This document shows positions 54,942 through 61,757 of a stretch of DNA of 64,000 bases, piece after piece (positions within the stretch are counted from its first letter, which is position 1; the number at the start of each line of letters is the position of its first letter). A program made the translations under genes and the position numbers. The notes beneath the pieces are model-generated. The model did not search any database. It was not told where the DNA came from and saw only the letters and a program-made list of their open reading frames with translations. This DNA comes from Tabrizicola fusiformis (GTDB lineage: Bacteria; Pseudomonadota; Alphaproteobacteria; Rhodobacterales; Rhodobacteraceae). The DNA lies in NCBI RefSeq assembly GCF_013328815.1, contig NZ_JABUHN010000002.1, forward strand, positions 310,001-374,000, in the 5' to 3' direction.

Positions 54942-56987
54942 ATGAAAAAGCAACTGATCGTGGTGGTGCATGGCGTGGGCGTCCGCGAGGCGGGGGTCAG
55001 CACGGCGCAGGTGACGGCCTGCCTGCATTCGGGCAGCGGCCGCAGTTGGCGCGCCCAATCCAGCGACGACATCCACCTGCCGGAATATGCCCGCTATGGC
55101 CGGGGCGGACTTTTCGGCACCTTCCACGCCCAGTTGCGCCGCTTTCGCCTGTATCGCCGCGATGATCCCGAAACGATTGAGGCCGAGCGCGTGGTGGCCG
55201 ATTTCTATTGGGGCGATGTTTCGGGCACCGGGCAAAGCCTGCTTCTGGTGATTTCCGGCTTTCTGCGCGTGGTGCTGGGGCTGGCCCATGCGGTGCGTGA
55301 AAACGCCCGTTCCTGCTGGCCCGACCAGACGCCGGGCGACCGGCTGCGCCGCAGGCTGGCCTCTTGCGCGGCGCTGGCCATTCACGGGCCGGTGGTGGCG
55401 CTCAATCTGGTGATCCTGGCGGGGCTGGTGCTGGCTTGGGCTGCGCGCAGCCTGCTGCCCCTTGGCCTCTGGGGGGTGACGGCGGATCAGCTTGCTGGCT
55501 GGCTTCTGGGTTTTGGCGCGCTGGCGGTGGGCTATGGCACCTTGCGGATGGCCCGGGTCTATCTGGTGCGCCATCTGGCCGATTGGGTGATCTGGAGCGG
55601 GGTTCTGGTGCTTGCCTTGTGCCTGCTGGGCGTTGCCGGGACTGATGCCCTGCCGGGCCGGCTGGGGGGGCTTGATGCACAGCTCGCAATCTCGTCCTGC
55701 GCCGGATCGGCGGTGGTGGAGACCTGTCGGTCGGAATATCGCGGGATCGAGCGTCTGGGGCTCTGGCTGATGGCGGCGATGATGCTGGTCTGGTCGCTGG
55801 TGATCCTGTGCACGCTGGCGCTGGCCGGGATGAGCCGTTTGCGCAGGGGGGCGACGGGCGCGCGCAATTTCGTCATTCCCGCGCTGTCGCTGATGATGCT
55901 TCTGTGGTTTCTGACCATGACGGCGGTCTGGGCCGCGGTGATGAACCTGCCCGGCGGGCTGGTGCGCAATCCCGACCATGTGGCGGGGGCGCTGCGTCTG
56001 GTGGTGCCTGCGGCGGCGGCGCTGGTGCTGATCGCGCTGGCAGGGGGCTTTGTCCATCTGCGCAAGGGGCGGGAAATGGCGGCCTTGCCTCCGGCCGACT
56101 ATCTCGCGCAGCGCGATACGCTGGCTGAGCGGCATCGGCTGATCGTGGCGCCCGCGCTGCTTTGGGTGTTGCGGCTGTTTCTGGTGGTGGTGGCCGGTCT
56201 GGGGCTTTGGGGTGCTGTCGGGGCCAGTGGGCCGCTGGTCCTGTCGCATAAGGCGGTGAACTGGGCCATCGCCGGGATCGGGCTGGGCGGCGTGGCGCTG
56301 ACGGGCTTTGCCCGGGGCGCTTTTGCCATGGGGATCGGGATTCTGGCCGATGTGGTGGTCTATCTCAATGACTACTCATGGAAATCGCAAGAGATCGACC
56401 CGGCAACCGGCCATCCCTTCGGCACCCATACCCGCACCCCGATGGAGCGGGCGCTGGGCCTGCGGAAGCTGGCGCCATCCGAAAGCGTGATGCCGCAGGG
56501 CTATTGGCTGCGCCGCCGGATCGGCGACCGGCTGGATGTGCTGATGCAGCGCCTGATCCGGGCCGAGCGGCCGGATGCGATCTGCGTCATCTCGCACAGT
56601 CAGGGCACGGTGATCGCCCTGGACCTGCTGGCCGAGCGGGGCGCGCATTGGCGCGACGCGGCGGGGCGGCCGGTGCCCTTGGTGCTGGTCACGATGGGGT
56701 CGCCCTATACCCATCTTTACAACACCTATTTCCCTGCCAGCTTTGTCCCCGCCCACAGCCGCAGGGGCCTGCTGCCCGAGACGCAGGGCGGGAATCTGGC
56801 GGCCTGGACCAATATCTTCCGCACCGATGATTTCGTCGGCACCCATATCGATACCACCCGCGACGACGGGATGCCGAATGCGGGCAGAGGCTGGCCCGAA
56901 GAGCGCCCGGTGCCGCCGAACGGGCATACCGGCTATTGGCTGGACCGCAAGGTCATCCCGATCCTGCGTAAGGCCATTGAGTTCTGA
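54942..56987 (+). CDS. Large membrane protein with an alpha/beta-hydrolase split by transmembrane helices
   Basis: A 681-residue protein. Residues 4-12 (QLIVVVHGVG) look like the first core strand and oxyanion-hole loop of an alpha/beta hydrolase. About eight hydrophobic segments follow, between residues about 100 and 465. Near residue 547 the hydrolase resumes with ICVISHSQGTVIALDLLAER; Ser553 in S-H-S-Q-G sits at the nucleophile elbow. LVLVTMGSPYTHLYNTYFP follows, and histidines in DFVGTHIDTT and NGHTGYWLD near the C-terminus are candidates for the catalytic His. The substrate is unknown; a lipid ester at the membrane is the natural guess. The ATG at 54942 is preceded by AGGGGGCC. Confidence 0.78.
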   Translation: MKKQLIVVVHGVGVREAGVSTAQVTACLHSGSGRSWRAQSSDDIHLPEYARYGRGGLFGTFHAQLRRFRLYRRDDPETIEAERVVADFYWGDVSGTGQSLLLVISGFLRVVLGLAHAVRENARSCWPDQTPGDRLRRRLASCAALAIHGPVVALNLVILAGLVLAWAARSLLPLGLWGVTADQLAGWLLGFGALAVGYGTLRMARVYLVRHLADWVIWSGVLVLALCLLGVAGTDALPGRLGGLDAQLAISSCAGSAVVETCRSEYRGIERLGLWLMAAMMLVWSLVILCTLALAGMSRLRRGATGARNFVIPALSLMMLLWFLTMTAVWAAVMNLPGGLVRNPDHVAGALRLVVPAAAALVLIALAGGFVHLRKGREMAALPPADYLAQRDTLAERHRLIVAPALLWVLRLFLVVVAGLGLWGAVGASGPLVLSHKAVNWAIAGIGLGGVALTGFARGAFAMGIGILADVVVYLNDYSWKSQEIDPATGHPFGTHTRTPMERALGLRKLAPSESVMPQGYWLRRRIGDRLDVLMQRLIRAERPDAICVISHSQGTVIALDLLAERGAHWRDAAGRPVPLVLVTMGSPYTHLYNTYFPASFVPAHSRRGLLPETQGGNLAAWTNIFRTDDFVGTHIDTTRDDGMPNAGRGWPEERPVPPNGHTGYWLDRKVIPILRKAIEF

Positions 56988-57009
56988 AACAAGACCCGCC
57001 CGGAAGCCG

Positions 57010-57342
57010 TCAGATCGAGAACGAGGTGCCGCAGCCGCAAGAGGCGGTGGCGTTGGGGTTCTCCACCACGAAACGCGCGCCGATCAGCTCGTCGGTAAAG
57101 TCGATGGTGGCATTGGCAAGGAAGGGCAGGCTGATGCCGTCGATCAGCACCTTCTGGCCGTCCTTTTCCAGCACCAGATCATCTACCGCCGGATCGTCCA
57201 GCCGGATGTCATACTGAAACCCCGAACAGCCGCCGCCCTCAACCGCGATGCGCAGCGCCTTTTGCGCGCCCGTCAGTTCGGCAATCTCGGCCAGACGGGC
57301 AAAGGCCCGGTCGGTTACGCGGGGAGGAAGCGTCAGGGTCAT
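57010..57342 (-). CDS. erpA: A-type iron-sulfur carrier (ErpA/IscA-like)
   Basis: A 110-residue A-type carrier that passes Fe-S clusters to apoproteins. The three ligand cysteines are seen in EGGGCSGFQYDI (about residue 38) and ATASCGCGTSFSI (about 103 and 105) at the C-terminus. The leader MTLTLPPRVTDRAFARLAEI is typical. ErpA versus IscA cannot be settled by eye. The start is at 57342; the long upstream frame is antisense to dgt. It is divergent from dgt across 93 bp. Confidence 0.9.
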   Translation of the reverse strand: MTLTLPPRVTDRAFARLAEIAELTGAQKALRIAVEGGGCSGFQYDIRLDDPAVDDLVLEKDGQKVLIDGISLPFLANATIDFTDELIGARFVVENPNATASCGCGTSFSI

Positions 57343-57435
57343 GGTTTGTTCGCATATCCATGGGGGGCTACAGCCAATATAAGGCGCCACAAGGCTTTCA
57401 ACAAGCCAAGTGCCTGACCGAAGAACGAGGCTTTC

Positions 57436-58599
57436 ATGCTCGCCCCCTTTGCCTGCCTGCCCGACGCCTCGCGCGGCAGGCTCTACCCCGAGCGGATGTC
57501 GTCCTTTCGCAGCCCGTTCCAACGCGACCGCGACCGGATCATCCACTCCAGCGCCTTCCGGCGGCTGAAGCACAAGACGCAGGTCTTCGTCGAACATGAG
57601 GGCGATTATTACCGCACCCGCCTGACCCATTCGATCGAAGTGGCGCAGGTGGCGCGCACGATTTCCGGCGTCTTGCGCTTGAATACCGATTTGGCCGAGG
57701 CGATTGCGCTGGCGCATGACCTTGGCCACACCCCCTTTGGCCATACCGGCGAAGATGCGATGGAGGCGTTGATGGCGCCCTATGGCGGGTTTGACCACAA
57801 TGCGCAGGCGCTGCGGATCGTTACCCGGCTGGAACGGCATTATGCCGATTTCGACGGGCTGAACCTGACATGGGAGTCGCTGGAAGGCATAGCCAAGCAC
57901 AACGGCCCGGTGACGGGGCCGAATGCGGACAAGAAACATGACGGCCCCTTGCCCTATGCGCTGGCCGAGGTGAATGCGCTGTGGGATCTGGAACTGGACA
58001 CCCATGCCAGCGCCGAGGCGCAGGTGGCGGCGATTGCCGATGACGTGGCCTATTCGCACCATGATCTGCATGACGGGTTGCGCTCGGGCCTGTTCAGTGA
58101 ATACGACCTGATGGAACTGCCGGTCACCGGCCCGGCTTTTGACGAGGTGGACCGGCTTTACCCCGGCCTTGAAAAGATGCGCCGCCGGCATGAGGCGCTG
58201 CGCCGCGTCTTCGGCCGCATGGTCGAAGATGTGATTGCCGTGGCGCAGAACCGGCTGGCTTCGGCGCAGCCGCAATCGGTGGGCGACATCCGCCATCTGG
58301 GAACCACGGTGATCCGCTTTTCCAAGCCGCTTTATCAGGAGCTGAAGGCGATCCGGTCTTTCCTGTTCCACCGGATGTATCGCGCGCCCTCGGTCATGGC
58401 CGAACGGGCGCGGGTGACGCAGGTGATCAACGGTCTTTTCCCGCTGTTCCTGACCCGGCCCGAACTTTTGCCGCAGGAATGGCGTGCCGATATCGAGGCG
58501 GCGGCAAGCGAGACGGAACTGGCGCGGATCGTGGCCGATTACGTCGCGGGCATGACCGACCGCTTTGCCTTGCAAGAGGGGCAGCGGCTGTTGGGCTAG
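57436..58599 (+). CDS. dgt: Deoxyguanosinetriphosphate triphosphohydrolase-like protein
   Basis: A 387-residue HD-domain dNTPase that converts dNTPs to nucleoside and triphosphate, of the type-2 Dgt group. Motifs: FQRDRDRIIHSSAFRRLKHK, then TRLTHSIEVAQVARTIS and ALAHDLGHTPFGHTGEDAM (HD metal site), and DDVAYSHHDLHDGLRSGLF for the second metal residues. Length is usual for the alphaproteobacterial group. It ends 6 bases before the paired junction repeat, with dsbB convergent. Confidence 0.94.
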   Translation: MLAPFACLPDASRGRLYPERMSSFRSPFQRDRDRIIHSSAFRRLKHKTQVFVEHEGDYYRTRLTHSIEVAQVARTISGVLRLNTDLAEAIALAHDLGHTPFGHTGEDAMEALMAPYGGFDHNAQALRIVTRLERHYADFDGLNLTWESLEGIAKHNGPVTGPNADKKHDGPLPYALAEVNALWDLELDTHASAEAQVAAIADDVAYSHHDLHDGLRSGLFSEYDLMELPVTGPAFDEVDRLYPGLEKMRRRHEALRRVFGRMVEDVIAVAQNRLASAQPQSVGDIRHLGTTVIRFSKPLYQELKAIRSFLFHRMYRAPSVMAERARVTQVINGLFPLFLTRPELLPQEWRADIEAAASETELARIVADYVAGMTDRFALQEGQRLLG

Positions 58600-58604
58600 G
58601 CCGG

Positions 58605-58626
58605 GATGGGCAGATTGCCCATCCTA
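58605..58626. repeat. Palindromic junction repeat, copy 3 (dgt / dsbB)
   Basis: GATGGGCA-GAT-TGCCCATCC then TA is identical in its palindrome to copy 1 at 6979. It is followed after 22 bases by copy 4 in inverted orientation. Confidence 0.85.
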
Positions 58627-58648
58627 CGTTGGCGCATCCGTCGTCGGG

Positions 58649-58670
58649 TAGGATGGGCAATCTGCCCATC
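58649..58670. repeat. Palindromic junction repeat, copy 4 (inverted)
   Basis: TAGGATGGGCAATCTGCCCA then TC is the exact reverse complement of copy 3. Together 58605-58670 can also fold as one long hairpin with a 22-base loop. It ends 7 bases before the dsbB stop. Confidence 0.85.
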
Positions 58671-58677
58671 CTCCGGT

Positions 58678-59154
58678 TCAGTCGCGCCGCGATGCCAGCA
58701 GCCAGATCCCGGTCAGCAGCAGCGACAGGATCACGTTCCAGCCCGGCATCGAAATGCCCATGAACATCCATGCGATCTTGTCGCAGGCGGCGGGGGCGCC
58801 CACGCTGATGTCGGTGTTCAGCAGATCGGCGCCCGACAGGCCCTGCATCGTGTTCACGGTGCAGGTGGCCAGCCCTTCCCACCATTGCTGTTCGACGCCG
58901 ACATGGAACAGCCCGATAGCCGCCGAGGCCAGTGTCGCCAGTGCCCCCAGCACCGGCAGGAACCGCCCGCCGAAGGCCAGCGCCACCAGACCCAGCGCCA
59001 CCGCCGCCGCATGGGGCCAGCGTTGCCACAGGCACAGCACGCAGGGCGCCAGCCCGCCCAGATACTGAAAGGCGAAAGCCCCCAGCAGCAGGGCGAGTGA
59101 CCCCCCGGCCGCGAGCAGGATCAGCAGATTTCGCGCCGACATCTCAATCCTCAT
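58678..59154 (-). CDS. dsbB: DsbB-like disulfide bond formation protein
   Basis: A four-helix inner-membrane quinone-linked oxidoreductase that re-oxidises DsbA. The first cysteine pair is in LAPCVLCLWQRWPH (CxxC, about residues 41-44). The second pair is in LATCTVNTMQG and PAACDKIAWMF, in the second periplasmic loop. Membrane segments lie at about 12-32, 45-63, 65-85 and 130-150. I start at 59154, where ATGA overlaps the yqaA stop; ATG 59142 has a better ribosome site (GAGG) and is an alternative. Second gene of yqaA-dsbB. Confidence 0.88.
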   Translation of the reverse strand: MRIEMSARNLLILLAAGGSLALLLGAFAFQYLGGLAPCVLCLWQRWPHAAAVALGLVALAFGGRFLPVLGALATLASAAIGLFHVGVEQQWWEGLATCTVNTMQGLSGADLLNTDISVGAPAACDKIAWMFMGISMPGWNVILSLLLTGIWLLASRRD

Positions 59155-59735
59155 GTAAAGCGCCAGACCATCCAGCCCAACGCACAGACCGCCGCCAGCC
59201 CGCCCGCGATCCAGCCAAAGCGGCGGGCGACAAATTCGGCCATCGCCGCACCATGCCGCCGCAACAGCCATGCCAGCAGGAAGAACCGCCCGCCCCGCGC
59301 CACAATCGCCGAAACCACGAACCAGGTCAGATCAAAACCGACCAATCCCGACAGGATCGTGACGACCTTCATCGGTGGCAAGTGCGAGAATCCGGACGTG
59401 ACAAGCATCAGCAGCACCGCCTCGTTCCCGGCGCCGACGCGCAGGGTCTCAAACGCCTCACGCTTGCCATAGAAGTCCAGCAGCGGTGCCGCGATCAGGT
59501 CGAAGGCGTAAAAGCCGATCATCCAGCCGAAAACCCCGCCCAGAACCGAGGTGACGGTGGCGATCAGCGCATAGCGCATCGCGGCATCCGGCCGGGCCAG
59601 ACACATCGGGATGAAGAGGACATCGGCAGGAATGGGAAAGACCGAGCTTTCGACGAAGCTCACGGCGCCCAACGCCTTGGGCGCATGGCGCGAAGCCGCC
59701 CAGCGCAGCGTCCAGTCATAGAGCCTGCGGAACAT
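59151..59735 (-). CDS. YqaA-family DedA/SNARE-associated membrane protein
   Basis: A 194-residue membrane protein of the YqaA branch of the DedA superfamily. It shows ALGAVSFVESSVFPIPADVL (family E...P..P segment, about residues 22-41), then GGVFGWMIGFYAFD and TILSGLVGFDLTWF. DedA proteins act in lipid flipping and envelope homeostasis; the exact YqaA role is open. The ATG at 59735 stands 152 bp from the divergent zinc peptidase gene. It overlaps the downstream dsbB gene at ATGA. Confidence 0.85.
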   Translation of the reverse strand: MFRRLYDWTLRWAASRHAPKALGAVSFVESSVFPIPADVLFIPMCLARPDAAMRYALIATVTSVLGGVFGWMIGFYAFDLIAAPLLDFYGKREAFETLRVGAGNEAVLLMLVTSGFSHLPPMKVVTILSGLVGFDLTWFVVSAIVARGGRFFLLAWLLRRHGAAMAEFVARRFGWIAGGLAAVCALGWMVWRFT

Positions 59736-59887
59736 CCGGTCTCCTCATGGCCGTGCGGTTGCGCGGCCTTTACCCGGCTCCCTTTTGCGCGCACGGGCGC
59801 CAAGGTCAAGCAGGCTGGTTGCACGGCTTCGTGAGCGGGCTATAGACTGCCGATTGCAGGGTATCGGTATCGGTCGGGAGGGTCACC

Positions 59888-60742
59888 ATGGAATGGCGCG
59901 GACGCAAAGGCAGCAGCAATATCGAGGACCGCCGCCGCGCCTCGGGCGGCGCACGCGCCGGCAGCATCGGCGGGGTCGGGCTTCTGGCGGTGCTGGCGAT
60001 CGGCTGGTTCCTGGGAATCGATGTCACGCCCTTGCTGAACGATCCGGGCCTGACGGGCGGGCAGGGCGAGCAAGAGACCGAACTGACCGAAGCCGACAAG
60101 ACCGCGGGTTCCTTCGTTTCGGTCACCCTGGCCTATACCGAGGCGATCTGGGCCAGTGAATTCCGCAAGCAACTGGGCGAGACCTACAAGCCGGTGACGC
60201 TGGTGCTGTATAAGGGCGTCACCCCCTCGGCCTGCGGCAGCGCCTCGGGGGCGACGGGGCCGTTCTACTGCCCGGGCGACAAGAAGATCTATCTCGACAC
60301 CGATTTCTTTGCGACCATGCAGAACCAGTTGGGCGCCGGCGGCGATTTCGCCATGGCCTATGTGGTCGCGCATGAGGTGGCCCATCATGTGCAGGACGAA
60401 CTGGGCATCCTGGCCGAGGCCAATCAGGTGCGCGCCCGTGTGAGCGAGGCGGAATCCAATGCCATTTCGGTGCGGATCGAATTGCAGGCCGATTGCCTGT
60501 CGGGCATCTGGGCGCGCGGTGTCGCGCAGCAGTTGGGTGCCATCCACGAGGGCGATTTCGAAGAGGCGCTGAATGCCGCCCGCCAGATCGGCGATGACAC
60601 GTTGCAGCGCAACGCGGGCCGGGTGCCGATGCCGCATACCTTTACCCACGGCACCTCGCAGCAGCGCGCCCGCTGGTTCGAGATCGGCCGCGCCTCGGGG
60701 CGGATGGCCGATTGCGATACCTTCGCCGCGCGCAAGCTTTAG
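59888..60742 (+). CDS. Neutral zinc metallopeptidase (YpfJ/KPN_02809-like)
   Basis: A 284-residue membrane-tethered peptidase. A basic leader (MEWRGRKGSSNIEDRRRAS) precedes one membrane helix at about residues 27-44. The zinc motif is AYVVAHEVAHHVQDELGI (HExxH, about residues 156-173), preceded by ACGSASGATGPFYCPGDKKI and followed by IELQADCLSGIWA with the third ligand region. It is a family of unknown substrate in the periplasm. The ATG at 59888 follows GGGAGGGTCACC. It lies upstream of tRNA-Leu. Confidence 0.9.
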   Translation: MEWRGRKGSSNIEDRRRASGGARAGSIGGVGLLAVLAIGWFLGIDVTPLLNDPGLTGGQGEQETELTEADKTAGSFVSVTLAYTEAIWASEFRKQLGETYKPVTLVLYKGVTPSACGSASGATGPFYCPGDKKIYLDTDFFATMQNQLGAGGDFAMAYVVAHEVAHHVQDELGILAEANQVRARVSEAESNAISVRIELQADCLSGIWARGVAQQLGAIHEGDFEEALNAARQIGDDTLQRNAGRVPMPHTFTHGTSQQRARWFEIGRASGRMADCDTFAARKL

Positions 60743-60747
60743 CTGCG

Positions 60748-60776
60748 TTGACGCGGCGCGGCGCAACGGCTAAACC
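60748..60776 (+). promoter_or_regulatory. Possible promoter before tRNA-Leu
   Basis: TTGACG (60748-60753) is followed after 17 bases by TAAACC (60771-60776). It would give a leader of about 140 bases to the tRNA. The -10 match is weak, so this is tentative. Confidence 0.3.
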
Positions 60777-60925
60777 ACCGCGCAGACGGAACCTTGGGCA
60801 ATGTCGGGCACCCTTGCGGTGCTTTGCCTTGGGGGCCGGGCCGGAGGAAGCAGGTGCTTCCGCCCGGCAACAGGGTGACCGCAGCCGGGTTTTCCTCCGG
60901 CTCTACCATGCGGGCGCCGGAATGT

Positions 60926-61009
60926 GCGGGTGTGGCGGAATGGTAGACGCGACAGACTCAAACTCTGTTTCCGCAAGGAGTGTCGGTTCGAGTCCGACCA
61001 CCCGTACCA
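60926..61009 (+). tRNA. tRNA-Leu, anticodon CAA
   Basis: An 84-base tRNA with encoded CCA. The acceptor arm is GCGGGTG with CACCCGT (first pair G-U). The anticodon loop CTCAAAC holds CAA at 60959-60961 and reads UUG. The long variable arm (TTTCCGCAAGGAG region) identifies a class II leucine tRNA. The T arm is GTCGG-TTCGAGT-CCGAC. Confidence 0.96.
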
Positions 61010-61757
61010 CCTCCCAATATGGTTTATTTTGTGGCGAGGCGCCTTCCGGCGCGCACCTGATTCGGCCTTTGCCAAGATTAACAGTGGCTTGGGTTGAAAT
61101 GATGATCTCCCAATCGCAGGATTGGCCACGACCGGGGAACAGCGCGCCGAAAATGTGGCGGCCAAACGGCAGGAAGATGAAGCAGGGTTAACACAATTCG
61201 GCCGACGCCGTTTGCGTCTGCGCGCGAAACGATCACGGGGGTGGCCATACCACCCTGGGATGAACTCTTCGGGATTTCCTGCGGTTGTCGGGCAAAGGTG
61301 ATGCAGTCTGTTTCCGGTGTTGCAACAATTCCAGCCAGATCAACAGCTTGCGCGGCGTTCCTTGGTCGCCTTGCCGCCGCGGCCTTGCCGCAATCCTGAC
61401 TTTTTTTACTTTCCGTAAGGCTTAACAAAGTCTACTTAGAAGCTGTCTCTTCGGAGATATGCAGGCCGTGGGGGCGGTCGTTTGAAGGTGCGCGTCGCAA
61501 GACGCGAGGAGTGTGAAGTTACTGTTGCCAGACACATGAACCGCTGCGGTCATGTGAACGCCCTGAAAATCAGGACTATGTGAACCGGATCGTTTTCCGG
61601 GGCTGGTCACGTCTGCTTCCTCGACCTTCGACGACAGGCCGCGATGGCGCAGGGCCGGGATACCCCGGCACGGCGCCGATCCGAGGGTGCCTTTGGCACC
61701 GCGGGCACTGGGATCGGTTGGGCCTTTCGGGGCCGCTGCAGGAACGAGGAACGGACT
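61010..61757. other. 748-base region without a recognisable gene
   Basis: No coding frame on either strand has family resemblance, a credible ribosome site and gene-like composition together. The region is less GC-rich in the middle (around 61390-61440: CTGACTTTTTTTACTTTCCG, then a TTAAC). It contains a 24-base palindrome at 61533-61556 (CACATGA ... TCATGTG) and related ATGTGAAC boxes at 61551 and about 61579. It is most simply the regulatory leader of the RTX/Hint gene. Confidence 0.6.

Noticed and set aside
60712-61191. 159-codon plus-strand frame across tRNA-Leu
   Set aside because: Overlaps a perfect tRNA gene and begins inside the zinc peptidase gene.
61078-61428. 116-codon minus-strand frame in the gene-free region before the RTX gene
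   Set aside because: No recognisable domain, no good ribosome site and unconvincing composition; not enough to call a gene.
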